Assembly: GCA_016841485.1 (NCBI GenBank)
Contig: JAENZA010000008.1
Coordinates: forward strand, 1 to 53,705
Length of the DNA stretch: 53,705 nucleotides
Direction: 5' to 3'
Source of the DNA: Methanobacteriota archaeon
Lineage (GTDB): Archaea > Halobacteriota > Methanomicrobia > Methanomicrobiales > Methanomicrobiaceae
Below the pieces are notes generated by a model. The model worked only from the letters and a program-made list of their open reading frames with translations. It was not told where the DNA came from and ran no database searches. The translations under genes and the position numbers were made by a program. Shown here one piece after another: positions 17,346 through 26,007 of this stretch. How positions within the stretch are numbered: the stretch's first letter is position 1; every line of letters begins with the position of its first letter.

Positions 17346-19070
17346 ATGCAACCGGAAGAAACCCTCCACACCGCCCTCCGCCGCATCGATGGCAAGGGGT
17401 ACGGAGCATACAAGGATATCAGGGGGATATACCGGTTTTCGGAGTACACATTCTGTATTGATCATGTGCAGGGAGACCCTTTTGCCGCTCCGTCACGTGT
17501 CAGGGTGATGCTACCCCGGCAAACCGCAGGATTTCCCGCAGAATTCTTCAGCAACAAGAGCCGGGCCATTGCCCTTGCCGACGTCCTCAGCCGGCGGTTC
17601 GGCGATGCCTGCATGCGGCGCACAGGAAACGGGAAAGGGAGCGGAAAAAGCGGCATCATCGCGATGGATACGCCGGGGCAGGAGGTCCTGGAACGCACCT
17701 CCGTCATCGTCCGGGACGGCGAGGTCGAGGCGCGGTTCGTTGTCGGTCTCCCCGCATTCGGGAGAAGGATTGCCGGGCGTGAGGCAGAGACGATGTTCTT
17801 CCATGACATCCCCGCCATTGTTCGTGCATCTCTTCTCTTCTCCTCTCTTGACCCGGAAGAGATCCGCCTGCATTGTGAGGTGTGCGAGGATGCCGATTGC
17901 CTCAGGCGACAGCTGAAAGAACTGGGTCTGGTCGCGTTCGTCGCCGACGGGGCCATCCTCCCCCGCCAAAGCGGCATCGATGACCTGCCGATGGAAGGTG
18001 CGGACGTCGTACCCTTCTCCTCACCGCCGTCCATGCGGCTCACCCTGCACGTCCCCAATCGCGGCATGGTATCGGGCATGGGTATCCGTGCAGGGATTAC
18101 CCTGATCGTAGGGGGAGGATATCATGGAAAATCCACGCTCCTGAAAGCAGTGGAGCGCGGGGTCTACAATCATGTTCCCGGGGACGGCCGTGAATACGTG
18201 GTGGCCGACCCCGATGCCGTGAAGATTCGCTCGGAAGACGGCCGGCGCGTCGAAGGTGTCGATATCTCTCCCTTTATCGGGACCCTGCCCCAGGGGAGGA
18301 CGACAACCGCCTTTCGGACGGACGATGCGTCGGGAAGCACCTCGCAGGCGGCAAATATCATTGAAGCGATGGAGAGCGGAGCCCGTGTTCTTCTCATTGA
18401 CGAGGATACCTCGGCGACGAACTTCATGATCCGCGATCAGCGGATGCAGGAGCTGGTCGTAACGGAGAAGGAGCCGATCACCCCTTTCATCGACAAGGTG
18501 CAGCAGCTCTTCCGGGACTGCGGCATATCAACGATCCTCGTCATCGGTGGTTCGGGCGATTATTTTGATGTTGCTGATGCGGTCATCTGCATGGATGAGT
18601 ATCTGCCGGAGGACAGGACAACAGAGGCACGTTTCATTGCGGCACGGTATCCGGGTGAGCGGCGGCCCGAAGGAGGCTCTTGTTTCGGCCGTCCGGCCAG
18701 GAGAGTCCCGGGCCGGGACAGCATCTCCCCGCGCAAGGGCAGGCGTGAGGTGAAGATCGTGGTTCGTGAGCGATCACACATCGGATTTGGCATGGATGAT
18801 ATCGATCTCCGTGCCGCAGAACAGCTGGTTTCCGTCAGCCAGACCTCGGCGGTCGGTGCCGCCCTTTGGTACGCCGTGAAGTATATGGACGGCAGACGAA
18901 CGGTCGGTGAGGTGGCACACAGGGTGATGGAGGATATCGCCGCCGCGGGGCTCGATATCCTTTCACCGGGTGCCCCCGGAAATCAGGCACTCTTCAGGCA
19001 GCATGAACTGGCGATGGCGATGAATCGTCTCCGGTCCCTGAAGGTCAGGACCGCCCCCATCGACTGGTAA
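17346..19070 (+). CDS. COG3044 family predicted ATPase of the ABC class
   Basis: 574 residues. It matches the stand-alone ABC-class ATPase family COG3044 by its start (ALRRIDGKGYGAYKDIRG), a central glycine-rich loop GGGYHGKSTLLKAVERG, a Walker-B-like VLLIDEDTSATNFMIRD, and IGTLPQGRTTTAFRTDDASGS before it. No membrane partner is nearby, so it is not a transporter subunit in any obvious way. The function of this conserved family is unknown to me. A 130-codon IMPACT-family gene begins 6 bp after its stop, so the two are probably one operon. Confidence 0.85.
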   Translation: MQPEETLHTALRRIDGKGYGAYKDIRGIYRFSEYTFCIDHVQGDPFAAPSRVRVMLPRQTAGFPAEFFSNKSRAIALADVLSRRFGDACMRRTGNGKGSGKSGIIAMDTPGQEVLERTSVIVRDGEVEARFVVGLPAFGRRIAGREAETMFFHDIPAIVRASLLFSSLDPEEIRLHCEVCEDADCLRRQLKELGLVAFVADGAILPRQSGIDDLPMEGADVVPFSSPPSMRLTLHVPNRGMVSGMGIRAGITLIVGGGYHGKSTLLKAVERGVYNHVPGDGREYVVADPDAVKIRSEDGRRVEGVDISPFIGTLPQGRTTTAFRTDDASGSTSQAANIIEAMESGARVLLIDEDTSATNFMIRDQRMQELVVTEKEPITPFIDKVQQLFRDCGISTILVIGGSGDYFDVADAVICMDEYLPEDRTTEARFIAARYPGERRPEGGSCFGRPARRVPGRDSISPRKGRREVKIVVRERSHIGFGMDDIDLRAAEQLVSVSQTSAVGAALWYAVKYMDGRRTVGEVAHRVMEDIAAAGLDILSPGAPGNQALFRQHELAMAMNRLRSLKVRTAPIDW

Positions 19071-19076
19071 GGGGGA

Positions 19077-19469
19077 ATGCCGGTGAATGAACTGTCCGCG
19101 ATAAAATATGAAGTGAAAAAATCCCGGTTCTACGCACACCTCTATACAATTTCCGGGATGGAGGATGTGGAGCTGATAGCTGCTGCATTGCGGAAAAAAT
19201 ACCGGAATGCGGATCATATCTGCACTGCCGTCCGTTTCAGGGATGAAAGAAGCATGCTTCATGAAGACTGGAAGAATGACGGTGAGGTGGGGCGGCCGGG
19301 GGTGGCGCTTCTGGAAATCCTGAGGACACAGGCACTCGAGGAGCACATGATCGTGGTGGTAAGAGTCTTCGGGGGCATTAAACTCGGGCCCGGAAATGTT
19401 ACGCGGGCCTTTCGATACGCCGGCAACGCTGCAGTCGATGAGTACACGGGAAACCGGGATCTGCCCTGA
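19077..19469 (+). CDS. IMPACT/YigZ family protein (UPF0029 N-terminal domain only)
   Basis: 130 residues: KKSRFYAHLYTISG, HICTAVRF, DDGE-like NDGEVGRPGVALLEIL and VVVRVFGGIKLGPGNVTRAF match the conserved UPF0029 domain. The C-terminal domain of bacterial YigZ is missing, as usual in archaea. The family includes eukaryotic IMPACT, which acts on translation-stress signalling; the archaeal role is unknown. It lies 6 bp behind the COG3044 ATPase. 19470-19612, after it, holds nothing I can name. Confidence 0.82.
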   Translation: MPVNELSAIKYEVKKSRFYAHLYTISGMEDVELIAAALRKKYRNADHICTAVRFRDERSMLHEDWKNDGEVGRPGVALLEILRTQALEEHMIVVVRVFGGIKLGPGNVTRAFRYAGNAAVDEYTGNRDLP

Positions 19470-19612
19470 ACGACGGTCCGTGTCCATGAGCGGCCCTCTC
19501 TCACCTGAGTGCCTGCCTGAAGGGGAAATTTCCGGACCGCCGATGCCTGAGAGAGGTGCGTCCATCGCCGGTTCTCTGCTGTCGCGCTGCCATTTCCGGT
19601 TATTGGCGGCAA

Positions 19613-21682
19613 TCACTTATCTTCGCACGATTCGTTGTCATGATTCTTTTTCCGGAGGGCGGTGCCGACCGCGACAAAGGCATCCCGGATCTCTCCAAAA
19701 TTGGGGATGTGGGCACTCCTCAGAATTCGGACCCCCGCAAGCATGCTCTCGCCTCCAAGGAGGCATCCGACGACGATCTTATGGGTATCGCGTGAGAACC
19801 GGACGATCTCGTTTGCCAGATCCCCGGCATCGACCGACGTGCTCGGGACCGATATCACAAAGGCAATGTCCCATTCGTCCTGGTGCCGGATGAGCGCATC
19901 GAAGGTTTTGGCGTATCGTCCCACTCCGGCATCGCCGATCATATCGATGGGATTTCTCCCGCTCCACCCGGGTGGCATAAAGGTGTTCAGTCCCCCCCGG
20001 AGTTCGTCCGAGAGCGTGATGATCTCAATGCCCCATTCCTCCGCGTAATCAGAGGATAGAACGGCAAAACCCCCGGCGCTCGAGACGATAACCGTCCGGT
20101 TTCCTGCAGGGTAGCCTTCCGAGGCAAGAAGGCCCGCCACCCCAAAGGCTTCTGTGAGGGACCCTGCGGGAATGATTCCTGCCTGCCTGAAAGCGGCTTT
20201 ATATATTTCATAGCTGCCGGCAAGAGAACCGGTATGTGACGATGCCGCCTGCCTGCCGATCTCTGATCTTCCTGCTTTCAGGGCGATGATCGGCTTTGTT
20301 CCCGATACCTTTTCTGCAAAGTTCATGAAGTGGCTGCCGCTCAGGATCTCCTCGACGTACAGGATGACCGCCTTCGTCTCTTTATCCGCGGCCGCCATCA
20401 TCAGGTAGTCCTCAAATGTCAAATCCGCCTGGTTTCCCACGGAGATTACCATAGAGAGGCCGATCTCCTCTGCGAGGCTCCAGTCGACGGTGGTGGTAAT
20501 GATGGCACCACTCTGGGAGAGGAATGCGATGTGGCCGTGGCGCGGCAGCTTCGGGTCAAAGGTCGCATTCAGGTTGAGGCGGGGGACCATCAGCCCGAGT
20601 GCGTTCGGGCCGGTAAACCGCATACTGTGCCTGTGGGCGATGGCTGAGATCTGTCGTTCCAGTTCGGCACCGGACTCTCCTGTCTCTCTGAACCCTGCGG
20701 TGATGATGATGGCAAGCGGCACCCCGAGGGCTCCTGCCTCTTCCATGACCGATGGAACATGCGGTGCGGGCACGGCAATGATGACCGCGTCCGGCCGCCG
20801 GGGTAGATCGGAGAGGGACGGATATATGTGGTGCCCCAGCAGTTCGTCGCCTTTTACATTGACGGGATAGATGGTCCCCTCAAAGCTCAAAAGGTTACGG
20901 AAAATTGCGTATCCGAGTTTTGAGGGATCGGTGGAGGCCCCGACCAGGGCGATGGTGGAGAGGGAGAAGATATCGACGTCCGGCGATGTACGCTGCTCTT
21001 CGGGAACGTTTCCGCTGGGGGGGGCAACGAGGAACCGGGCGTCAACGGCGCATCCTTTGTCTTCGTACAGGATGAAGGGATTGATATCGAACTCAACGAT
21101 CCCCGGTTCTTCCAGGAAGAGACGAGAAGCCGAAATGAGGACATCTTCAAGTGCGGAGAGATCCATGGGCGTCCTGCCCCGGTAGCCGGTGAGCAGCGGA
21201 TATCCCTGAATCTCGTGAATCATGCCGGTAAGTTTGGCCTCACTTGCCGGAAGGATTCTCATGGCCACATCCTTCAGGAGTTCGACCATCACTCCTCCGA
21301 TGCCAAAGGTGAGGACCGGCCCGAAGGTTGGGTCGCGTTTTCCACCGATCAACAGTTCGATGCCGTTTCCCGCGAGTTGCTGCTCCACGAGTATTCCTGT
21401 TATGCTGCACCCCGGGTGGAACCGGTCTGCCGCAGCAACGATGGCAGCAAAACTCTGCCTGACCATATCAGCATCGGTGATGCCGGTAACCACGCCGCCA
21501 GCATCGCTCTTATGGATGATGTCGGGAGAAACAATCTTCAGAACGACAGGAAATCCAATCTCTTCAGCAGCATTCGCCGCCTCTTCAGGGATGGTGGCAA
21601 GCGTATGGCGGGGGACAGGAATCCCATATTTCTGCAGAAGCGCGTAGCCTTCCGCCTCATTCAGAAGTGTTTCCTTGTTCAT
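19613..21682 (-). CDS. ADP-forming acyl-CoA synthetase, ATP-grasp domain first
   Basis: 689 residues. Residues 1-222 are the ATP-grasp (beta) part, with the phosphate-relay-type His57 in IIHKSDAGGV. Residues ~237-370 are the CoA-binding domain (IALVGASTDPSKLGYAI). Residues ~380-680 are the ligase-CoA part with active-site His483 in SSHTGSLAGS. The usual GPNCxG loop reads GPNALG. It interconverts acyl-CoA plus ADP and phosphate with acid plus ATP; acetyl-CoA is the likely but unproven substrate. The order beta-alpha is the reverse of the classical alpha-beta fusion. A 6-bp inverted repeat abuts the start. Confidence 0.88.
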   Translation of the reverse strand: MNKETLLNEAEGYALLQKYGIPVPRHTLATIPEEAANAAEEIGFPVVLKIVSPDIIHKSDAGGVVTGITDADMVRQSFAAIVAAADRFHPGCSITGILVEQQLAGNGIELLIGGKRDPTFGPVLTFGIGGVMVELLKDVAMRILPASEAKLTGMIHEIQGYPLLTGYRGRTPMDLSALEDVLISASRLFLEEPGIVEFDINPFILYEDKGCAVDARFLVAPPSGNVPEEQRTSPDVDIFSLSTIALVGASTDPSKLGYAIFRNLLSFEGTIYPVNVKGDELLGHHIYPSLSDLPRRPDAVIIAVPAPHVPSVMEEAGALGVPLAIIITAGFRETGESGAELERQISAIAHRHSMRFTGPNALGLMVPRLNLNATFDPKLPRHGHIAFLSQSGAIITTTVDWSLAEEIGLSMVISVGNQADLTFEDYLMMAAADKETKAVILYVEEILSGSHFMNFAEKVSGTKPIIALKAGRSEIGRQAASSHTGSLAGSYEIYKAAFRQAGIIPAGSLTEAFGVAGLLASEGYPAGNRTVIVSSAGGFAVLSSDYAEEWGIEIITLSDELRGGLNTFMPPGWSGRNPIDMIGDAGVGRYAKTFDALIRHQDEWDIAFVISVPSTSVDAGDLANEIVRFSRDTHKIVVGCLLGGESMLAGVRILRSAHIPNFGEIRDAFVAVGTALRKKNHDNESCEDK

Positions 21683-21683
21683 G

Positions 21684-21699
21684 GTCTTCAGATGAAGAC
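21684..21699 (-). promoter_or_regulatory. Inverted repeat abutting the acyl-CoA synthetase start
   Basis: GTCTTC-N4-GAAGAC, perfect 6-bp arms, one base upstream of the start codon at 21682. It could form a leader hairpin or an operator. Role inferred only. Confidence 0.3.
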
Positions 21700-21733
21700 A
21701 AGGAGGGACTGTGTAAAATGGTTTTCGTTGTCT

Positions 21734-22993
21734 TCAGGGAAGGTCCCTGAGCATAATAGTCGAGTCGATGTCCCCCGCTTCGAATCTGCGGATCAATATC
21801 ACAATATCAGCGAGATACACCGGCTGGTATCCGGTTACTTCCACACTCACATTGACGGTTTTTCCTGCTCCGGAAAAAAAGGGATATTCATTAAGCCGGT
21901 TGTTGTGCGTATGCCCGTGAATCACCCACCCGGTCCATGATTCCGGAACGTGTTTTGGGTTATGAATGAGCAGAAAATCAATCCCTCCGTAGCTGATGAC
22001 GGCTGAATCTTCCGCCTTGGGGATGGAGGTATCATGGTTGCCGCGAATCCAGAAAATGCTACCATTCAGCCTCGTTATGTAGTTCAGGTTCGTTTCAATA
22101 TCCGCCTTGTAGGTAAAATCACCCAGGTAGTACACCTGCTGGTCCGGTTCGAGGGATGCATTCCAGTTGCTTATCAGCACATCATCCATCTCGGCGGTCG
22201 CACCGGGAGGGAACGGGCGGGAGTAATAGTTGATCACCCCGTTGTGCCCCAGGTGCAGGTCGGCACAGAGTGCGGGCCCCCGGTCTTCGGAGTCTGCCGG
22301 GGTAGGGGGAGTGCCTGGTGAACATTCATATCCGCGTATCCTCCGAAGCTGCCTGCAGGATTCTGCGAGATATTCCCTGCTTTTTTCATCGGCAGGTTCG
22401 ATCCATCTGCCCAGTGCAAGATCATAGAGTCTCCATGGCGCTCCGTCTTTTAGGACGCGAATTCTCGTGATGTCGACCGGCAGAAGAAGCGGGCGTGCAT
22501 ACCCTGCCGTATTAGAAGGGGTCCGGATGAATTTATTCAGGACTTTGTCCGTTCCCGAAAGGGGGAATCTAAGGCTGTCTGCGATGGCAAAAAACATCCT
22601 GAACGAGCGCAGTTCACAGATGTCTGCTGTCATCTCCCCGGGAGACGGGGTGGATGTCGTATCAGGAATTGCCTGCAACCGTCCGGCAAATTCCGAAAGG
22701 GTACTGGTTTTGCGCAGTCCGACGGTAACATATCGCTTCAGGAATGCACGGCGGCAGTTCCATCCTTCAAGTATGCCACGGAGCGGTCCGGTGGATGAGA
22801 AGATATCCTCAAGTTCATCCGTGAGGTGACGTTCATCTCCTGTGGCAGGTCTGATGCTGACAGGGAGGAGGATCTCCTGGAGATAATCGCAGACATCGCA
22901 GCCGAACGCCGATGCAAACTCCCGCGACCGGTCGGCTGTCTTCCATGCGGCAGTGGGAAACTGAAACCCAAAGGTATAGACTGGGTACGCCAC
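21734..22993 (-). CDS. Unknown N-terminal domain fused to a calcineurin-like metallophosphoesterase
   Basis: 419 residues. Residues ~245-419 carry all metallophosphoesterase motifs: DLHLGHN (245-251), GDF (291-293), GNHD (318-321), LLIHNP (341-346) and HGHTHN (359-364), as in the YfcE/COG4186 group. Residues 1-235 match nothing I recognise; a proline/serine-rich hinge (226-238) joins the two parts. No signal peptide, so cytosolic. It starts 3 bases after a 59-codon gene, and that pair shares a promoter with repeated GTAAC sites. Phosphodiesterase or nuclease activity is inferred from the motifs. Confidence 0.8.
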   Translation of the reverse strand: MAYPVYTFGFQFPTAAWKTADRSREFASAFGCDVCDYLQEILLPVSIRPATGDERHLTDELEDIFSSTGPLRGILEGWNCRRAFLKRYVTVGLRKTSTLSEFAGRLQAIPDTTSTPSPGEMTADICELRSFRMFFAIADSLRFPLSGTDKVLNKFIRTPSNTAGYARPLLLPVDITRIRVLKDGAPWRLYDLALGRWIEPADEKSREYLAESCRQLRRIRGYECSPGTPPTPADSEDRGPALCADLHLGHNGVINYYSRPFPPGATAEMDDVLISNWNASLEPDQQVYYLGDFTYKADIETNLNYITRLNGSIFWIRGNHDTSIPKAEDSAVISYGGIDFLLIHNPKHVPESWTGWVIHGHTHNNRLNEYPFFSGAGKTVNVSVEVTGYQPVYLADIVILIRRFEAGDIDSTIMLRDLP

Positions 22994-22996
22994 GGC

Positions 22997-23176
22997 CTAG
23001 TATCTCCCGAAGGATTCGAGTTCTTCCCTGATGACCATACGAATATCTTCGATGTCGAGTGCTGCCTTCTGCCTCCTGAGGGCATGTTCCATCACGCGGA
23101 TGCCTTCACTGATGGTGGGGCCGTAGTTCAGTGCAATCTTCTTCGCATCTTCCTGTATTCGGACAACCTGGGACAT
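22997..23176 (-). CDS. 59-aa ribbon-helix-helix-like protein
   Basis: A 60-codon ORF too short for usual ORF lists. The protein has the shape of a short RHH regulator: an N-terminal strand (SQVVRIQEDAKKI), then a turn and helix starting TISEGIRVMEHAL, then a charged helical tail. Its start is directly preceded by an inverted repeat (GTAAC-N5-GTTAC on the minus strand), and it ends 3 bases before the metallophosphoesterase fusion gene, so the two are one operon. A DNA-binding autorepressor or antitoxin-like partner is likely but inferred. Confidence 0.7.
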   Translation of the reverse strand: MSQVVRIQEDAKKIALNYGPTISEGIRVMEHALRRQKAALDIEDIRMVIREELESFGRY

Positions 23177-23255
23177 GTAACTATATGTTACGCCGCATTG
23201 GTTTTAATGTTACTTTTTGTAACCCGTCGGGCGCATTCGTAAGCAGTCGTGTAAC
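23177..23255 (-). promoter_or_regulatory. Phased GTAAC/GTTAC site array in the promoter of the RHH-phosphoesterase operon
   Basis: Five copies of the half-site lie at 23177-23181, 23187-23191, 23209-23213, 23219-23223 and 23251-23255. Four form two inverted repeats with 5-bp spacers. Centre-to-centre steps are 10, 22, 10 and 32 bp, all near whole helical turns. An ATTAAAA TATA-like element sits between the two inverted repeats, so a bound protein would block initiation. This is what an autoregulated RHH operator would look like. Confidence 0.6.
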
Positions 23256-23356
23256 TATCGTGAAGGGCGACAAAAGTATAGGCAGAGACCCGGAAACGGA
23301 CGCTGCATAATTGGCTAAGGCTCTCCGGAGGAATCAGATAACAGGAAAAAGAAAAA

Positions 23357-23428
23357 CGCCCCGGCCGGGACTTGAACCCGGGTCAAAAGCTCCGCAGGCT
23401 TCTAGGATATCCACTACCCTACCGGGAC
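23357..23428 (-). tRNA. tRNA-Arg (anticodon GCG)
   Basis: Reads as a full cloverleaf on the minus strand: acceptor GTCCCGG/CCGGGGC with one G-U pair, D-arm GGG/CCT, anticodon stem GAAGC/GCTTT with loop CTGCGGA, and T-arm CCGGG-TTCAAGT-CCCGG. Discriminator G; no encoded CCA. No intron. Anticodon GCG reads CGC and CGU arginine codons. A TATA-like AATATATTC lies about 20 bases upstream. T-rich sequence follows the 3' end. Confidence 0.93.
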
Positions 23429-23529
23429 CGGACTGTGCCTGAATATATTCGCAGTTGTGGGTTAAAACCCTTCGCATATTGGATTGGTGGGCGCAGGAAA
23501 AGAAACCGGAAAAAAGAATTGATTTGGTC

Positions 23530-24168
23530 TTACGCGGTCACCAGATTGGACCCCGGAACGCTGATGGTGATCTCGATCTCAACGAACCCGCCGGAGAATT
23601 CGACGTGGTAATTGCCCGGATAGTAGAGGGTTATGCGCTCTTCTACTTCATCATCATCGTTTACGGGAAACGTGGTATATTCCACGGACTCGACGATCTC
23701 CATGGTGTCCAGGTCATAGACTTCCACAAGGAGTTCGGCATTCTGGTTCGCATAGCTCTTTGTCACCGTGATCTTGTCTTTGTCCCCGTAGCTGCTGTAC
23801 ACTTCCTGCTTGTACTCGATCATGTCCGGCCGTATGACCATGTCAATGACCATCGGGGGGTTTGTCAGGTCGAATTCCAGTGGCAGCGTGTCCCACAGCA
23901 GATAGGTCGTGTTATGATAGATCTCCGTGTATGTCGGTGTGGGCTCCGGTGTCGGGGTTGCGATGGTCGGATTGCCCGTCGGGACCGCGATCGTTTTAAT
24001 CGGGGTAGCCTGCTCCACCCATTGGGGGGTGGGAGTGGGCGTCGCCCCCGCACCTCCCGGGCCAGAACTCCCTTCGGCTCCCTCCGCCTCAATCTCAGCG
24101 CACCCCGCACACGTGAGAACAACGATTGTCAGGATCACCAGGGCCAGTGTAATGATTCTCCGCGTCAT
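23530..24168 (-). CDS. Lipoprotein with Thr/Pro linker and beta-rich domain
   Basis: 212 residues. Signal peptide with lipobox-like TCAGC near residue 23, then a Gly/Ala/Thr/Pro-rich linker (about 30-80) and a beta-rich C-terminal domain (VIDMVIRPDMIEY, VEFSGGFVEIEITISVPGS). Probably anchored outside the membrane. No named family is recognised; such proteins are common in Methanomicrobiales. A TATA-like CATATTTATAG (around 24193-24198) about 25 bases before the ATG suggests a leaderless transcript. Confidence 0.65.
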   Translation of the reverse strand: MTRRIITLALVILTIVVLTCAGCAEIEAEGAEGSSGPGGAGATPTPTPQWVEQATPIKTIAVPTGNPTIATPTPEPTPTYTEIYHNTTYLLWDTLPLEFDLTNPPMVIDMVIRPDMIEYKQEVYSSYGDKDKITVTKSYANQNAELLVEVYDLDTMEIVESVEYTTFPVNDDDEVEERITLYYPGNYHVEFSGGFVEIEITISVPGSNLVTA

Positions 24169-24229
24169 TTGTAATGCGTTATTGACTGCCCTATAAATAT
24201 GTTTTACCTATTTTGCGGGCCGGAAGAGA

Positions 24230-25411
24230 TTATTTCTCTGAAAAAGGGAGGTACGCATTGAGAACCCCTTCAAAGATTCTCGATGCCGATGCAAGCTGGG
24301 CAACTTTGACCTTCTCATCGCGGGCATGGAGCGTGGTGACCTCACCCGGTCCGTAATCGACTACATGAAATCCTGCATTTCGAAGGAACCGGGCGTCGCT
24401 TGCTGCCCACTGGATAATCGGCCGTGCAGGGGCGCCGTATTCCTTCTGGATTTCACGGGAGAGGATACGGACAATGTCCGAAGTGGTGTGGGTAAGGCTG
24501 GCCGTACAGGACGATATCACCACAATATGGGCATCCCCCGCCCGTTCTTCGATTTCCTGTGTGATCGTTTCCGGACTGATGCCCCACGGCAGGCGCAGGT
24601 CGAGCTGGAGGGTGCACTCCTCTGCAATCACGTTTACCCCGTTTCCGCCGTGGATGGTTCCCGGGTTGTAGTTGATTCTCCTGAGGACTTTGGCCGCATC
24701 CGGGAGGGAAAACAGGGTGCTCAGGGCCTCGGTGGTATTCTCAATCAGTATCCTGAGTTCTTCATTGACCGGATATTCCCTTCTGTTCAGTTCTTTGAGC
24801 CAGGCAATGAGTTCAGCCGCCCCTTCCACGGCGCTTTTCCCTTCATACGGGTAAAGAGAGCCATGTCCCGGAATGCCTTTGAACGACATATCGAGCCGGA
24901 GAAGTCCTTTCTGTCCGACCGAAGGGCTGAGGTGGGGGGTCGGCTCGGCGATCACACAGTCGCAGGGAGAAAGAAGGTGTTTCCGGAGCAGAAGGCGCAT
25001 GCCATATTTTCCGCCGGTTTCCTCATCGCAGACAAAGGCAAAATGGGCCGGGCATTCCTTTCCCGCATCGATCTGCCTCGCCGCTGCGGCAATCATGACA
25101 GCACACCCGCCTTTCATGTCGGTGGTGCCGCGTCCCCAGATCCATTCGCCGTCATTCAACCCGGAAAACGGCGGATATGTCCAGTGGTCCTCCTGTGCAG
25201 GAACAACATCGAGATGTCCCGAGAGGAGGAGGGGTTGTGTGCGGTCGCCGGCAAGCACATTCCAGTGTCCGTCCGGACCGTTCACCATCTCTACCGGAAG
25301 ACCCAGGGAGTCAAGAAGTTCCCTGACGTACTCGGCTGCATCGGTGGTGTCACCGGGTGGATTTTCCGACCGGATTTTTACCAGGTCCGAACAGATCTGT
25401 GTCGGGTCCAT
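24230..25411 (-). CDS. M20-family metallopeptidase/deacylase (ArgE/DapE-like)
   Basis: 393 residues. Metal and catalytic motifs: LLLSGHLDVVPA, RGTTDMKGGCAVM, VCDEETGGKYG and a late TLHARDEKV His. The dimerisation domain lies between (FKGIPGHGSLYPYEGKSAVEGA). It would remove an acyl or peptide group from an amino acid. DapE is possible, but methanogens usually use the DapL route to lysine, so another substrate is as likely. It follows the orphan 168-aa gene by 3 bases. Confidence 0.85.
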   Translation of the reverse strand: MDPTQICSDLVKIRSENPPGDTTDAAEYVRELLDSLGLPVEMVNGPDGHWNVLAGDRTQPLLLSGHLDVVPAQEDHWTYPPFSGLNDGEWIWGRGTTDMKGGCAVMIAAAARQIDAGKECPAHFAFVCDEETGGKYGMRLLLRKHLLSPCDCVIAEPTPHLSPSVGQKGLLRLDMSFKGIPGHGSLYPYEGKSAVEGAAELIAWLKELNRREYPVNEELRILIENTTEALSTLFSLPDAAKVLRRINYNPGTIHGGNGVNVIAEECTLQLDLRLPWGISPETITQEIEERAGDAHIVVISSCTASLTHTTSDIVRILSREIQKEYGAPARPIIQWAASDARFLRNAGFHVVDYGPGEVTTLHARDEKVKVAQLASASRIFEGVLNAYLPFSEK

Positions 25412-25414
25412 GGA

Positions 25415-25921
25415 TCACTTGAGGGTGGTGCGGTATGTCTCTATGAGCGTCCCAAGGGATGCATCCCTGTACAGACTCTTCAGGAAATTTTTGTCATACA
25501 TTTCATCAACGATCTTCAGGAAGAACTGCGGCGGGAGCGGTTGCCTTTCAACCCGCTGCATGGCAATCCTGAACGAACGGTACTCCGGCTCGGTGTCGGT
25601 ATCGTAGATCTCCTTCCAGATGCTCGGGAGTTTCTCGAAGTTCTCAGGATGTTCATTTTTCAGCCAGTTGACAAATCCGGGGAATATTTTCCTGTCATCC
25701 AGTTTTTCCTGGTCAATTCTCCACCGCATATACTCCATATTCATCATGTTGCGGGGGGAGAGGATGTTGTACGACAGAATGCAGATGGTATAATCGATGT
25801 GCGCAAGGGTGTCGAGGAAATAAAAATGCAGAATCGGATGAAATTCGGAAGGTGTTTCCAGCATCAGTGACTTGTTATAGAGTTTTTCCAATGCAGGAGC
25901 ATATTCGTTTTTTTCCATCAT
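25415..25921 (-). CDS. Conserved-looking 168-aa protein of unknown function
   Basis: No family recognised. The protein is soluble, mostly helical and rich in aromatic residues, Met and charged residues (LHFYFLDTLAHIDYTICIL; FVNWLKNEHPENFEKLPSIW). No signal peptide and no cysteine-rich motif. It ends 3 bases before the M20 deacylase start, so the two are co-transcribed and may share a pathway. The region 25922-26007 upstream is AT-rich and probably holds the promoter. Confidence 0.6.
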   Translation of the reverse strand: MMEKNEYAPALEKLYNKSLMLETPSEFHPILHFYFLDTLAHIDYTICILSYNILSPRNMMNMEYMRWRIDQEKLDDRKIFPGFVNWLKNEHPENFEKLPSIWKEIYDTDTEPEYRSFRIAMQRVERQPLPPQFFLKIVDEMYDKNFLKSLYRDASLGTLIETYRTTLK

Positions 25922-26007
25922 ATACTGTGTAAGTGCTCCATACAGTACAATAATAGTTTGGAATTTGCAAAAAAACCGTTTACAAAAGAAAAGAAAAATA
26001 CCGGAAT

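Noticed and set aside
23357-23428. Possible attachment site or integrated element at tRNA-Arg
   Set aside because: No integrase, no repeated tRNA end nearby, and flanking genes look like ordinary chromosome.
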